This document shows, one piece after another, positions 1 through 9,117 of a stretch of DNA of 64,000 bases. Source of the DNA: Nannocystis punicea (GTDB taxonomy: Bacteria > Myxococcota_A > Polyangia > Nannocystales > Nannocystaceae); NCBI RefSeq assembly GCF_026965555.1, contig NZ_CP114040.1, forward strand, positions 620,001 to 684,000, given 5' to 3'. Under the pieces are notes generated by a model that had not been told where the DNA came from, did not search any database, and saw nothing but the letters and a program-made list of their open reading frames with translations. Position numbers and translations under genes: made by a program. Position 1 is the first letter of the stretch. Every line of letters begins with the position of its first letter.

Positions 1-796
1 CGTCGCCGCTGGTGAGCCAGTAGGTCTGGGCCGAGCCCTCGGTGAAGATCGGCTCGACGGTGATGCGATCGCGGCGGCGCACGCCGACGCTGCTGCCGGG
101 GGCGACGAGGTGCTCGCTGCGCTCCGCGCCGCGCTGACGCGTGACGCGGAACTCGACCACGTCCGGGTTGATGTCGACGTCTTGCGCGAGGATCTCCGGC
201 GGGATGTGGCTCGCGTCGGGGCCGAACGGGAGCGGGGCCCACTGCGGGCCGAGCAAGAGTTCCCACTGGACGAGGATGCACGCCTCGAGCGCGGTGTGGG
301 GGGGCCGGCTCAGGCGCTCGAGGCACGCCGCGGGCGTGACGGCGGCGTCGCGGCTGGCGATGATCAGGAGCTGGAGATCCGGGCGAGCGACGGTGAAGGC
401 GCCGCCGAGGCCGACGCGGATCTGCTGGCCCTCGTCGAGGCGGCACAGCTCGGGCACGCCGAGCGGCAGCGGCGTGGGGCAGTCGGGCACGTCGCCGGCG
501 ATCGCCGCCAGCGGGCCCTTCATCACGCAGTCGAAGCCGCAGACGAGCCACACCGGCGGCTGCACGTCGACGCCCGGCGGGGCGGCGAAGAAGGCGGTGA
601 GCTCGATGGTGTCGAGCGGGAGGAAGGTGGCCCGCCGACGGCCCGCGGGGACGTTGAGCAGCGAGGCGTAGCCGCCCGGCTCGACGACCTCGAGGCGGAC
701 GCCGCGGAACTGCGGGGCGGTGATCAGGTACTCGGGTTCGACCGGCAGACAGGCGGCGAGCAGGGCCGCAGATCCGCCGAGGAGCCACCTTCGCAT
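1..796 (-). CDS. Putative lipoprotein, C-terminus outside window
   Basis: Reading the minus strand gives an uninterrupted frame from an ATG at 796 to the left edge, about 265 residues. The N-terminus has a short basic n-region, a hydrophobic core and the lipobox LLAAC with the lipidated Cys at residue 16, so it should be exported and anchored in a membrane. The rest is soluble, with several Cys (around residues 90-95, 110-130 and 170-185), and has no family I recognise. Codon use is strongly G/C at third positions, as expected for a real gene here. The gene starts about 185 bp from the end of the next lipoprotein gene, on the same strand; palindromic repeats lie between them. Confidence 0.8.
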   Translation of the reverse strand, partial: MRRWLLGGSAALLAACLPVEPEYLITAPQFRGVRLEVVEPGGYASLLNVPAGRRRATFLPLDTIELTAFFAAPPGVDVQPPVWLVCGFDCVMKGPLAAIAGDVPDCPTPLPLGVPELCRLDEGQQIRVGLGGAFTVARPDLQLLIIASRDAAVTPAACLERLSRPPHTALEACILVQWELLLGPQWAPLPFGPDASHIPPEILAQDVDINPDVVEFRVTRQRGAERSEHLVAPGSSVGVRRRDRITVEPIFTEGSAQTYWLTSGD

Positions 797-933
797 GCGG
801 ACCGCAGGATACTTCAGCGGTCAGGCCCGGGCCACGTCGGCCTGTGCGTTCGTTTCTGCGCCTCGTGCGCGGCTGGCCGCGAGGACAGGCGCGAAGGGCG
901 AAGCCCGATGCGGTGATCCGGCGGAGAAGTGAG

Positions 934-971
934 ATGTCCCCGGGGACATATGATAGGACCCCGGGGACATG
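934..971. repeat. TGTCC-N4-GGACA palindrome, one exact and one partial copy
   Basis: ATGTCCCCGGGGACAT (934-949) is a perfect 16-bp palindrome. A second, partial copy sharing CCCCGGGGACAT lies at 956-971. Both sit 11-50 bp beyond the stop codon of the upstream lipoprotein gene, where they could fold as terminator-like stems. Confidence 0.85.
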
Positions 972-981
972 CGCGGGTGCG

Positions 982-3474
982 TCAGCCCGGGCAGATGTCG
1001 AGGGCGTCGGCGCCGAGGTTGTTGCCGGGGTGGCAGTCGGCGATCTTGTCGGCGGGGTCGACGTCGACGTAGACGGTGCCGCCGCCCTGGAGGTCGGCGG
1101 TGCACATGACCGTCTCGCACTCGCCGGGGGCGAGGAGCTTGGTGGTGACGGCCTCGCAGACGACGGTGGCCTGGTCGACGGGCTGGTTGGGGTCGGTGGT
1201 CTCGAGGAACTGGACGACGACGCCGTCCTGCACGGGGTTGGTGCCGCGGTTGCACACCTCGGCCTGGAGGTCGATGGTGCCGCCCTGGTTCTGGCACAGG
1301 GTGCCGAGGTCGGTCAGCTCGACGGTGAGGTCGGCGATGTTGAGCTTGCCGGTCGAGCCCTGGTCGTTCTGGCGGAAGTTGTTGAGGCCGGGCGTCTGCC
1401 AGTTGTTGACGAACGTGTCGGCGGACGGGACGCGGGCGTCGTCGGTGACGTGGGTGATCGAGTACTGGAACTGGTTCCACACCGGGCGCGAGTTGGCCCA
1501 GCGGTCGAGCGGGTCGCGGTAGATGACGAAGCCGGGGCGCGACACCTTGGAGGCCATCGGGTAGAGCGGGTCCGTCGCCGGGCAGCTGTTGTAGCTGGTG
1601 CGCGGGACGATGATCTCGGTGGCGAAGTCGCCGTCGACGTCGGCGATCGACGGGTACTCGTTGCCGGTGCCCGAGGAGGCCGGGGCGCTGAACAGGACGT
1701 CGCCGCTCTTGCCGTCGTAGACGCGGACGTAGCACTCGTCGCGGTAGACGGCCTCGGCCGCGCCGTCGCCGTTGAAGTCGAAGATCGACGAGCCGGTGAT
1801 GTTCGACGACAGGTCCTGCGAGGGCTGGACCCACAGCACGCCGTCGGGCAGGTTCTTGGCCTGCTGCGCGGGCGAGCGCTCGCACTTGCCGCCGGGGCGC
1901 TCGACCGGGCTCTCGCCGTTCAGCGCGGCGACGCAGTCGGGGTCGTAGACGGCGTAGTAGGTGGCCGCGGCGGTGGCGAACTCGACCTGGCCGTCGCCGT
2001 CGAAGTCGCTGACCGTGACCGGGCCGCCCTGGCCGATCGTCTCGTTGGCCTTGGCGTACAGCTGGATCGGCCCCCACACCGTCTCGCCGGTGAGGCTCTG
2101 GATCCGCAGGCGGCCGATGCTGTTGCTGACGCTCAGGACCACGACCTCGGGGGCCTGCTCGAATTCGACGCCGTCGACGACCGAGTAGTGGCCGGCGTTG
2201 GCGATCGCGAGGTAGCCGCCCGGCTGGTTGGCCGGCATGAACCACGGCTTGTCGACCCACTCGCCGGCGATCGGGTCCCAGCCGGCGACGCGGCGGTGGT
2301 TGACGAAGTCCATCAGGCCGTCGAGGTCGACGTCGGCGATGAGCGGCATGTGGTTGGCGCCGCTGGCGTTCCAGGTGGTGAGGACGCAGCCGTCGCGGTC
2401 GAACACCTGGTCGCCGACGACGATCTCGGGGAACTCGTCGCCGTCGAGGTCGTGCACGCTCGGGCCGTTGGTGCTGGTGGCGCTCGAGAAGTTGAGGATC
2501 GTGTCGGTCTCGCAGTTGCGGCCGTACCACATGCGCTCGAGCTTGGGCGTGTCGCCGTCGTCGACGATGCGGAAGGCGTAGACGTTGAGCGGGGTGCTCT
2601 CGTTGGGGCTGCTGACGCGGTGGTAGCCGATCAGCTCGGGGCGGCCGCCCTGCGGGACGTCGCCGTCGAGGTCGGCGATGGCCCAGTGCGCGGCGTAGCC
2701 GGGGCGGTTGGCGTCGTCGGGCTCGTCGGCGCCGCCGGCCTGCAGCTGCAGCTCGCAGGTGCGGCCGTCGAAGATCCGCAGGGTGCCGATCCGGCCCATG
2801 TTGCCGACGGTGGCGAAGGTGTTGACGATGACCGAGGGCTGCAGCTTGCCGGGGTCGTTGTCGAGGTTGAGGTCGGCGACCATCGGCGTGGTGTAGATGT
2901 ACGTCGAGTTCTTGGTCGGGTCGTTGGCCGGGTCGGCGACCGCGCTCCACTCGCACTGCACCACCGGGGTGATGCCCTCGGGGATGTCGTCCTTCTGACA
3001 CTCGGGGTCGTTGATCACGCCGTCCGGCACGCCGTACGGGATGCACTCGCCGTCCTGGTCGCAGTAGGAGTCACCCGGGCAGTCGTCGTAGGTGACGCAG
3101 GTGCCGAGGTCGGGGATGCAGGTGTCGTACTTGCACTTGAAGTTGGCCGGACAGTCGCAGCCGTCGGTGGTCTCGGTGTCCGTCTGCGTGGTGCCGGTGA
3201 CGGCCGGGTCGGTGGTGCTCGAGGTGGTGGTGCCGGTCGGCGCGACGGTCGACTCGGTCGCGCTGTCGCTGTCGCTGCCGCCCTCGCTGGTGCTCGTCGG
3301 CGGGGCGACGGTCGAGCTCGCGGTGCCGTCGGTCCCGCCGTCGGTCGTCGAGGCGGTCGGGAGGACCGATCCCGTCGACTCGGTGCCCGGGCCCGTGCCG
3401 TCGTCGCTGCAGCCGGCGGCCGCTGCCGCCGCGATGCTCCACATCCCCACCAGAGTCAGTCGCCGTGTACGCAT
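982..3474 (-). CDS. Lipoprotein with FG-GAP/VCBS-type repeats and Cys-rich domain
   Basis: Predicted 830-residue surface lipoprotein. The signal peptide ends in a lipobox with Cys at residue 22, followed by about 75 residues rich in Ser/Thr/Gly that act as a spacer. A Cys-rich EGF-like segment (about residues 100-150) comes next. The long central part contains repeated D-x-D-G-D and D-L-D-G-D loops (for example IADLDGD, VHDLDGDEFPE, VSDFDGDGQVEF, IADVDGD), the calcium-binding signature of FG-GAP/VCBS propeller blades. The last ~110 residues resemble a CARDB-like Ig fold. Homologues of this architecture are usually surface adhesion or recognition proteins. The ATG at 3474 is chosen because the signal peptide starts there. 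Longer overlapping frames on either strand are shadows. Confidence 0.9.
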   Translation of the reverse strand: MRTRRLTLVGMWSIAAAAAAGCSDDGTGPGTESTGSVLPTASTTDGGTDGTASSTVAPPTSTSEGGSDSDSATESTVAPTGTTTSSTTDPAVTGTTQTDTETTDGCDCPANFKCKYDTCIPDLGTCVTYDDCPGDSYCDQDGECIPYGVPDGVINDPECQKDDIPEGITPVVQCEWSAVADPANDPTKNSTYIYTTPMVADLNLDNDPGKLQPSVIVNTFATVGNMGRIGTLRIFDGRTCELQLQAGGADEPDDANRPGYAAHWAIADLDGDVPQGGRPELIGYHRVSSPNESTPLNVYAFRIVDDGDTPKLERMWYGRNCETDTILNFSSATSTNGPSVHDLDGDEFPEIVVGDQVFDRDGCVLTTWNASGANHMPLIADVDLDGLMDFVNHRRVAGWDPIAGEWVDKPWFMPANQPGGYLAIANAGHYSVVDGVEFEQAPEVVVLSVSNSIGRLRIQSLTGETVWGPIQLYAKANETIGQGGPVTVSDFDGDGQVEFATAAATYYAVYDPDCVAALNGESPVERPGGKCERSPAQQAKNLPDGVLWVQPSQDLSSNITGSSIFDFNGDGAAEAVYRDECYVRVYDGKSGDVLFSAPASSGTGNEYPSIADVDGDFATEIIVPRTSYNSCPATDPLYPMASKVSRPGFVIYRDPLDRWANSRPVWNQFQYSITHVTDDARVPSADTFVNNWQTPGLNNFRQNDQGSTGKLNIADLTVELTDLGTLCQNQGGTIDLQAEVCNRGTNPVQDGVVVQFLETTDPNQPVDQATVVCEAVTTKLLAPGECETVMCTADLQGGGTVYVDVDPADKIADCHPGNNLGADALDICPG

Positions 3475-3626
3475 ATCGGCGGGACTCTACAGCAAACCCC
3501 CGCGCCCGCGGGCTCGCCGGCGCGCAGCGGGCCGATCGTCGCGCCAGCGCGAATGCCACGACTCGTGGCAGCCCCGACCTGCAAGTCCGTGGTCCGCGTG
3601 GCGACGTCCTCGGCCGGGTCGGCTTT

Positions 3627-3683
3627 CTGTCTCTGCAGACAGACAGCGCGGCGACTTCGATGACATGGTCTTCGGGACATGTC
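3627..3683. repeat. Two degenerate palindrome copies
   Basis: CTGTCTCTGCAGACAG at 3627-3642 has 6-bp arms and a 4-bp centre. The segment at 3662-3683 has arms GACATGGTC and GGACATGTC around TTCG, with two mismatches. Both match the arm spacing of the dispersed family. Confidence 0.6.
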
Positions 3684-3758
3684 GCGCGATTCGCCCGGTC
3701 CAGGCGGCGAGCGGCGGCGCGCGGCGATCCGGCCGACGGGTCGGGCGCGGCGGCGCGC

Positions 3759-3793
3759 ACATGTCCCCGGGGGCAGGCTGTCCCGCGGGACAG
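3759..3793. repeat. Exact palindrome plus adjacent partial copy
   Basis: CTGTCCCGCGGGACAG (3778-3793) is perfect, with 6-bp arms and CGCG centre. It is directly preceded by a partial copy, ACATGTCCCCGGGGGCAGG (3759-3777). The pair lies immediately after the stop codon (3798) of the minus-strand dihydroorotase-like gene, a position suited to a terminator. Confidence 0.85.
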
Positions 3794-3797
3794 GTGC

Positions 3798-4907
3798 CTA
3801 CAGGACGACCATGCGCAGGGTGTCGGAGAAGCGCACCGGGGCGCCGCTGGCGGCGGCGACGACGCGGCCGTCGCGGGCGACGAGCTCGCCGCGCAGGACG
3901 GTGGCGACGGGCCAGCCGTGGTAGCGCACGCCGGACTGGGTGTGCTCGGCGTCGAGGTCGACGAGCACGAGGTCGGCGTCGTAGCCGAGAGCGATCCGGC
4001 CCTTGCGGGCGACGTTGTAGATCCGAGCTGGCCCCGAGGACAGGAGCTCGACCAGCTGCGGCAGACCCAGCCTGCCGGCGTGGACGTGGGCGAGCATGGT
4101 CGGCAGGAGCGGGCCGCCCTGGGCGACCTCGGGGCCGCTGCCGAGCGCGTCGACGAGGCCGCCGGCGACCGCCCGCCACAGAGCGTCGGCGCCGGGGCCG
4201 GCCGGGTCGAGGTCGGCGGCGGCGAGGCCGACGGTGGCGAGCTCGCGGTGCTGCATGAGCAGGGCCAGGGCCTCGTCGCCGTCGACGTTGGAGGCGTGCA
4301 CGCGCCGACCTGCCCGTTTGGCCATGTTGAGGAAGCGCTGCAGGGCGCGGGCGGCGTCGCCCTCGTCGCGGTAGAGGTCGACCGCCGCGCCGGCGGCGAC
4401 CGGCTCGGGGTGGGGGTCGGGCTCGCACGAGACCGTGACCCGCCGCTGGCCGCAGAACAGGGCCCGGTGCAGCGGCTCGTCGTCGGTGCCGAGCGAGAGG
4501 ACCACGCCGCTGCAGCCCGGCAGCCGCTCGAGCCGGTCGAGGTCGTCGAGGTGGTCGGTGGCGGCGGCGATGAAGAAGGCGTAGTCGCAGTGGGCGCGGC
4601 CGCGCGCGCGCGAGAGCTTGTCCTCGAGGCCGGCCGCGGTGGTCGGGTGCGGGTGCGCGTCGAACACCGCGGTGACGCCCGCGAGGAGCTGCGCGCTGCC
4701 GCCCTCGTCGCGCAGATAACCGCCGGTGTCGAGCACGCCGGGCAGGACGTGGAGGTGACGAGCGTCGAGCTCGCGCTCGGCCTCGGCCCCGGCGAGATCG
4801 CCGATCGCCACCACTCGACCCCCCGTGATCCCCAGGTCGCAAGCGGTGATGGCACCGTGGAGCGCGCAGGTCCCGCCGCGGACGAGGAGATCGAGAGGGG
4901 GAGCCAT
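3798..4907 (-). CDS. Dihydroorotase-like amidohydrolase without HxH metal motif
   Basis: 369 residues with the overall order of a type I dihydroorotase/allantoinase. There is an N-terminal beta-sandwich segment (LLVRGGTC, GITGGRVVAIGDL), the region where the catalytic domain should begin, a conserved central part (VHASNVDGDEAL, matching the H-x-S-T segment of the family) and a C-terminal SGPARIYNV ... KGRIALGYDADLVLVD block. Functional enzymes have D-x-H-x-H-x-R near residue 60; here the site reads DTGGYLRDE, so both zinc histidines are gone. It is therefore probably not a working dihydroorotase and may be a structural partner, as known for inactive PyrC-like subunits of some aspartate carbamoyltransferases. 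The start at 4907 (MAPPLDLL) is chosen because upstream in-frame sequence is Arg/Pro-rich and unlike the family. Confidence 0.8.
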   Translation of the reverse strand: MAPPLDLLVRGGTCALHGAITACDLGITGGRVVAIGDLAGAEAERELDARHLHVLPGVLDTGGYLRDEGGSAQLLAGVTAVFDAHPHPTTAAGLEDKLSRARGRAHCDYAFFIAAATDHLDDLDRLERLPGCSGVVLSLGTDDEPLHRALFCGQRRVTVSCEPDPHPEPVAAGAAVDLYRDEGDAARALQRFLNMAKRAGRRVHASNVDGDEALALLMQHRELATVGLAAADLDPAGPGADALWRAVAGGLVDALGSGPEVAQGGPLLPTMLAHVHAGRLGLPQLVELLSSGPARIYNVARKGRIALGYDADLVLVDLDAEHTQSGVRYHGWPVATVLRGELVARDGRVVAAASGAPVRFSDTLRMVVL

Positions 4908-5129
4908 GGCGCGCCGGGGACTATGCCAGGAGGCGCCTGGCCCGTCGAGGCGATGCGCGCGCAGCCGGATCCCCCGGGCCGCAGCGGGGCGGCGGTCGCG
5001 TGGGCGGGCGATGCGGGGGGCGCGTGCGCGGGCAGGCGGGGATGTTGGCCGGCTCCGGAGCGCCCGTCGCGGCGAGCTCGGCGGGAGATTCTCGTGTTCA
5101 CGCCCGGTCATTGCCGGGCCGGCGGGCGG

Positions 5130-5197
5130 CTGTCTTTCGGGACAGATCTCGCCCGGCTCCGGGCCGGCGCCGGGCGGGCGGCTGTCCTTGGGGATAG
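5130..5197. repeat. Two palindrome copies after tetR-like gene
   Basis: CTGTCTTTCGGGACAG (5130-5145) and CTGTCCTTGGGGATAG (5182-5197) are near-exact members. Each is preceded by the same GCGGGCGG, so a unit of about 51 bp looks duplicated. They lie just beyond the stop codon (5199) of the TetR-family gene. Confidence 0.8.
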
Positions 5198-5198
5198 G

Positions 5199-5966
5199 TC
5201 AAGAGGCGGGCCGGCGGGCCTTGCGGGCGACCAGCAGCTCGAGGCCGTCGAGGACGCGCTCGAGGCCGAAGGCGAAGGCGCCGGCGGGGTCGTGGGCGCC
5301 GTAGGCGTCGCCGGCGACCTGGCCGACGCGGGCGGCGAGGGGGAAGCGCTCGGCGTCGAAGACCTCGGCGAGGAAGGGGCCGACCTGGGCCCACCACTGG
5401 CGGTCGGTCATGCCGGTGCGCTCCTTGACGGTGCGCTCGCGGGCGGCGCCCCGCACGGCGCCGGCGACGTAGTCGAGGACGAGGGTGAGGGCGCGGTCCA
5501 TCTCGAGGTCGTCGAGGCCGATGCCCTCGAGGGCGGACAGCTCGAGGTGATACTTGGCGATCGAGTTGGGGCCGAGGACCGGGCGGTGGGTGACGACCTC
5601 GATCATCCACGGGTGGCGCAGCACGAGGGCCCAGTTCTGGCGCGCCACGTCGGCCACGCGCTCGCGCCAGGTCGTGCCGGCTGGCGCGCGGATCTCCCCC
5701 GTCAGAGCGTCGAGCATCAGGTCGATCAGCTCGGGCTTGCCGGGCACGTAGGTGTAGAGCGACATGGCAGACACGCCGAGGTCCTCGGCGACGCGTCGGG
5801 TCGTCAGGGCGGCCAGGCCCTCGGCGTCGACGAGAGCGATCGCGGCTGCGACCACTTCGGCGACGGTGAGGCGGGGCTTGGGGCCCCGCGAGGTCCGAGG
5901 CGCACGGCCCCACAGCAGCTCGAGGGTTTTGAGCGGGTCGCCGCGGCCGGAGATGTCGTCGCTCAT
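5199..5966 (-). CDS. TetR-family transcriptional regulator
   Basis: 255 residues. The N-terminal helix-turn-helix spans about residues 25-70 (VAAAIALVDAEGLAALTTRRVAEDLGVSAMSLYTYV in the full protein) and matches TetR DNA-binding domains closely. The remaining ~180 residues resemble the TetR_C ligand-binding domain of the TetR(Tn10)-like group, including a W-containing segment near residue 180. It likely represses itself and perhaps the divergent membrane-protein gene about 270 bp away. The start at 5966 (MSDDISG) is preferred over more upstream ATGs because residues before it have poor codon bias and are not TetR-like. I found no clear inverted-repeat operator in the divergent gap. Confidence 0.88.
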   Translation of the reverse strand: MSDDISGRGDPLKTLELLWGRAPRTSRGPKPRLTVAEVVAAAIALVDAEGLAALTTRRVAEDLGVSAMSLYTYVPGKPELIDLMLDALTGEIRAPAGTTWRERVADVARQNWALVLRHPWMIEVVTHRPVLGPNSIAKYHLELSALEGIGLDDLEMDRALTLVLDYVAGAVRGAARERTVKERTGMTDRQWWAQVGPFLAEVFDAERFPLAARVGQVAGDAYGAHDPAGAFAFGLERVLDGLELLVARKARRPAS

Positions 5967-6234
5967 GACGGGGGTCGAGAGGGGGAAAGAACTGTTTGCG
6001 GTGGACGGAGTATGGGGAAGAAAACTCTGTGTGTCGAACGGCGAGGACGCTGCCGTGGGCCCGGCGTTGGCGCTCGGAGGAGACGGACGTCTTGCGCGCG
6101 TCCGTCTCTCCGATGCGGCGCGTCGGACGCTCTGGAGGAATTTTGTGATTCCCGGGTCCCGCGTCCACGCCGAACAATCGCTCATGGGAGCAACCGGGCT
6201 TGCGGGCGGATCTTCCATCGCAGACACTGTCCCC

Positions 6235-6882
6235 GTGAGTACGAATGGCCCCCGGATCGAGAATGATCACCTGGTGGTCCCGGTGAGAGCGGCCCTCCCT
6301 GGCGTTTGCCTGCGTTGCGGAGCCACCGAAGGGTTGACCTATCATCCTCGGACGTTTCTTCTCGATACGGACAGACCGTCATCCGTCTCATTCGCGAGCT
6401 TGGTGGCCATCACCGCGCTGGCTGGCGTCCTGCGGCAACTCTTCGACGACGACGCCCTTCTCCTCGTCACGCTCGTCGCGGTCATGATCGGCCTGCTCGT
6501 GATCGGGGGGTGGATCGAGCGCCGTCGATCGCCCAGCGTGGGGCTGCTGCTGCCGAGCTGTCGCAGCTGCCACGAGCTGCAGGCACAACAGGAGCGCCAG
6601 GATCGTGGGATGGGGATCTCCTTCGTCCTATCGATTTCCGTGCTGCTATTGGGCATGGTTCTCGATGTCGATAGTTTTACTCTGGCCGGAGGAATTCTGC
6701 TCGCCGGTGCGGTCGTATGGCTAATCGTCAGGGTTCGACGTCCTGCGGCCGCGATCCTCGCCGCGTGGGCGAAAGAACAGGAGGTGGCACTCCTCGTGGA
6801 CGCGAAGATCGCCCGTGCGGTGATTCGGCACGGCGAGGGGCTTGGTGCGGAATCTGGAGAGCCGTCGCCGTCGCCGGGTTGA
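6235..6882 (+). CDS. Small membrane protein with N-terminal CxxC
   Basis: About 215 residues from a GTG at 6235; an in-frame ATG at 6184 would add 17 residues of poorer coding quality. The N-terminus (LVVPVRAALPGVCLRCGATEG) carries a CxxC pair typical of myxobacterial proteins with a short zinc-ribbon-like head followed by membrane helices. Two hydrophobic pairs follow, about residues 50-90 and 125-165, with a second Cys pair (CRSCHEL) between them. Function unknown. Codon bias is weaker than in neighbouring clusters, and the gene lies in a 6.2-9.1 kb patch that lacks the dispersed palindromes. Confidence 0.65.
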   Translation: MSTNGPRIENDHLVVPVRAALPGVCLRCGATEGLTYHPRTFLLDTDRPSSVSFASLVAITALAGVLRQLFDDDALLLVTLVAVMIGLLVIGGWIERRRSPSVGLLLPSCRSCHELQAQQERQDRGMGISFVLSISVLLLGMVLDVDSFTLAGGILLAGAVVWLIVRVRRPAAAILAAWAKEQEVALLVDAKIARAVIRHGEGLGAESGEPSPSPG

Positions 6883-7062
6883 ACCGCCGTGAGCTGCTGC
6901 AGCCGAGACCGCAGGGCATGCAGTCTGCGGGCGTCGAATCGCCGCCCACGGCCAGGATTCTCTCCGGTTCATCGAGCGGACTCTCCCTGAGCGCGCGCTG
7001 TGACACAGGAGTCCGATCGCGGTAGGACGCCGATTCACTCGGGATTATGGTACACGCCGGCA

Positions 7063-7974
7063 ATGGCGCGACGCTCGCTCGTCCTCACGGGTGCATCACT
7101 CCTCGTGCTCGGCGCCTGCTCGTCGCGGACGGCCGACGGGAGGGTCGAGGTCGCGGCCCCGGCGGAGCGGCCCGTCGAGTCGCACGATCGCGGCGCCTGC
7201 GACCCGGGTACGTACGTGGACGTCACCGAGCTGCCCGCGGAGCTGCGGTCGCCGCCGACGCCGCTCGGCACACACGAGTTCGCGCTGGGGAGCGAGCGGC
7301 GCGTCGGGGAGCTCAAGCTGTGGACGGGCGAGTCCTCGATACCGCAGGGCGGGCACGAAAGGCAGGTGCCCGAGCGGTTTTTCCTCGAAGTGTTCGTACG
7401 CGGGGCGATCCTGCCGGATTACGAGCAGGAGGGGATCCACAGCGACAACTACGTGCATTCCGGGCTCGGCAGCGAAGCGCACGTCGTCGGCGGGCTCCGC
7501 GAGTTCCGCTGGCTGGTCGATCGCTTCGATGCCAAGACCGGAGAGGTGCGGCTCGTCGTCGACCGCGTCGCTTGCGGGCCGCGCCTGTTCCTGCCGCGCC
7601 TGGAGCCCGGTCAGAGCCGGCGCGTCTGGCTCAGCACGCAGGGTGTGCGCAACGTGGTGTTCGCGGACGGGCCGAACCGCGAGGAGCAGGTCGTCGTGGG
7701 TCTGTCGTCCGGCGCGGATTGGGAGCGGCGCGACGGCGCCTGGCGCGTGACGCCGCACGTGTGGTCTCGCGAGGGCACCTCCGCCGATGTGCATACGCTC
7801 AATCCTTCCTCGCCGGAGTTCCTCCCCGCGGTGCAGGCGGGTCCGTTCACTGTCCACTTCGAACGGGTCGAGACGGGCGACGGCACGCAGTGGTGGGGGA
7901 GCGAGCGCCAGGCGCTCGCGGTTCGTCGGATCCCCAACGTCCACGTGCTCGTCCGCATCGAGCGCGAGCGGTGA
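7063..7974 (+). CDS. Putative lipoprotein of unknown function
   Basis: 303 residues from the ATG at 7063. The signal peptide ends in the lipobox VLGAC with Cys at residue 19. The mature part has no transmembrane segment and no domain I recognise; it looks like a mixed beta protein with a GLREFRWLVDRFD segment near residue 155. Upstream in-frame codons to 7000 are not signal-peptide-like, so the internal ATG is chosen. It converges with the gene ending at 8058; the 83-bp gap holds no clear terminator. Confidence 0.78.
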   Translation: MARRSLVLTGASLLVLGACSSRTADGRVEVAAPAERPVESHDRGACDPGTYVDVTELPAELRSPPTPLGTHEFALGSERRVGELKLWTGESSIPQGGHERQVPERFFLEVFVRGAILPDYEQEGIHSDNYVHSGLGSEAHVVGGLREFRWLVDRFDAKTGEVRLVVDRVACGPRLFLPRLEPGQSRRVWLSTQGVRNVVFADGPNREEQVVVGLSSGADWERRDGAWRVTPHVWSREGTSADVHTLNPSSPEFLPAVQAGPFTVHFERVETGDGTQWWGSERQALAVRRIPNVHVLVRIERER

Positions 7975-8057
7975 GCCTCGCGCTCGTCGAGGACCCCAGT
8001 CACACCCTGTATGCGGTGCGGCGCCCAGGTAGCGCGGGTGCGGACAGAACCGGAAGA

Positions 8058-8612
8058 TCAACCTTGCGCGATGCTCGGATCCTGCAAAGGCAACCAGGAA
8101 GAATGACCGTCGAGCATCGCCAGGATCTCCTGCCGATGGGCGGTGCATACTTCTGCATTTCCCTCGAGATGCCCGTCCAGAGCTTTGCCGAGATCGACCG
8201 CCTCTTCGCCCGTCAGATAGAAGACCGCGAAGTTTTCATCATCCTCCACGGTGATGCTGAACAAGAGTCTGGATGCGTTCAGGCCGAGGAGGTGGGTGAC
8301 GCCGGCGTCCGGATCGAAAGACAGTCTCCGCAAGAGGAGCTCCGGCTGATCATCTTTCAAGTCGACTCGGACGTGAGAGAGCCGCGCGTCTGGCTCTGGT
8401 AGCGTCTCTGTCGCGGGATTCAGGCCCAGTGACTGAACCAAGGGCGCGAGGAATTCAGGGCTCTCGTAGAAATACAGGAGCAGACCATCCATATGATGAT
8501 TTGCCCATGAAGAGAGCCGCGGCCATATCGGGTGGTCGAAGCCGCCAGACGGGTTCGTCGCTCCGATGTGAAGCACAAACGCCGTGATTTCCGGGTCGGT
8601 ATGGGTGCTCAC
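8058..8612 (-). CDS. Hypothetical cytoplasmic protein
   Basis: 184 residues from a GTG at 8612, preceded by an AAGGGA Shine-Dalgarno-like sequence about 9 bp upstream. No signal peptide or membrane helix. There is a leucine-rich N-terminal half and an acidic C-terminal half; no family recognised. It follows the HEAT-like gene ending at 8665 by 52 bp on the same strand, so the two are probably co-transcribed. Codon bias is weaker than in most of the window. Confidence 0.65.
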   Translation of the reverse strand: MSTHTDPEITAFVLHIGATNPSGGFDHPIWPRLSSWANHHMDGLLLYFYESPEFLAPLVQSLGLNPATETLPEPDARLSHVRVDLKDDQPELLLRRLSFDPDAGVTHLLGLNASRLLFSITVEDDENFAVFYLTGEEAVDLGKALDGHLEGNAEVCTAHRQEILAMLDGHSSWLPLQDPSIAQG

Positions 8613-8664
8613 TTGTTGTCCCTTGCTAGATCGGCGGAGCGGCCGCGTACGTCGGAGCCTCAGC

Positions 8665-9117
8665 TCACGCGGACTCTTCTCCGCTGTTCGCACGAAGTAT
8701 CGCTTGAGCCCGTTCGCGAATGTTTTCGTCGCGATCGTGGCCGAGCAAGGCGGCGATCTTTGCCCTGAGAAGGGCCGTCTCTGGGTTTCCCGCGGGAGGG
8801 CCGACCTCGTCCAGGGCCGACTCCCTGACCCATTCGTCTTCGTCTTGCGTCATCGAGACAAGCACGACATGGCGTAGATGCGCGCAGCGATCGAGGATGA
8901 CGCGGCGCGCGGCGGCTCTCACGTCCTCCTCTTCATCCGCGAAGAGCGCACGGAGCAAGGCCGCTTCGATCTCGAGTGAAATTTCGGACAGGCAGCCTGC
9001 TGCGCGAACCGCCGTTTCGCGTGCGTATAACGGTTCCAGATAATCCGGGACCACGCCCGGCGCGAGCTCGGGGACGAATCGCCCGAGGATCTGCCGTACG
9101 AGTAAGTCTTCCTTCAT
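8665..9117 (-). CDS. Small HEAT-repeat-like protein
   Basis: 150 residues, almost entirely alpha-helical by composition. Short Ala/Leu/Arg helices recur about every 35 residues (AALLRALFADEEEDVRAAARRVI, MTQDEDEWVRESALDEV, LLGHDRDENIRERAQAIL when read in separate pieces), as in HEAT repeats. The ATG at 9117 has a good GAGGAG ribosome-binding site a few bases upstream. HEAT proteins usually act as binding scaffolds. The partner here is likely the next gene downstream; the biological role is unknown. Confidence 0.7.
   Translation of the reverse strand: MKEDLLVRQILGRFVPELAPGVVPDYLEPLYARETAVRAAGCLSEISLEIEAALLRALFADEEEDVRAAARRVILDRCAHLRHVVLVSMTQDEDEWVRESALDEVGPPAGNPETALLRAKIAALLGHDRDENIRERAQAILRANSGEESA

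Larger units (their letters stand above)
3475..3797. other. Intergenic region with palindromes
   Basis: No credible gene in these 323 bp. The region should hold the promoter of the lipoprotein gene that starts at 3474. It contains four members or variants of the TGTCC-N4-GGACA family, at 3627-3642, 3662-3683, 3759-3777 and 3778-3793. Confidence 0.6.

Noticed and set aside
5967..6234. TetR operator in the divergent gap
   Set aside because: I could not find a convincing inverted repeat.
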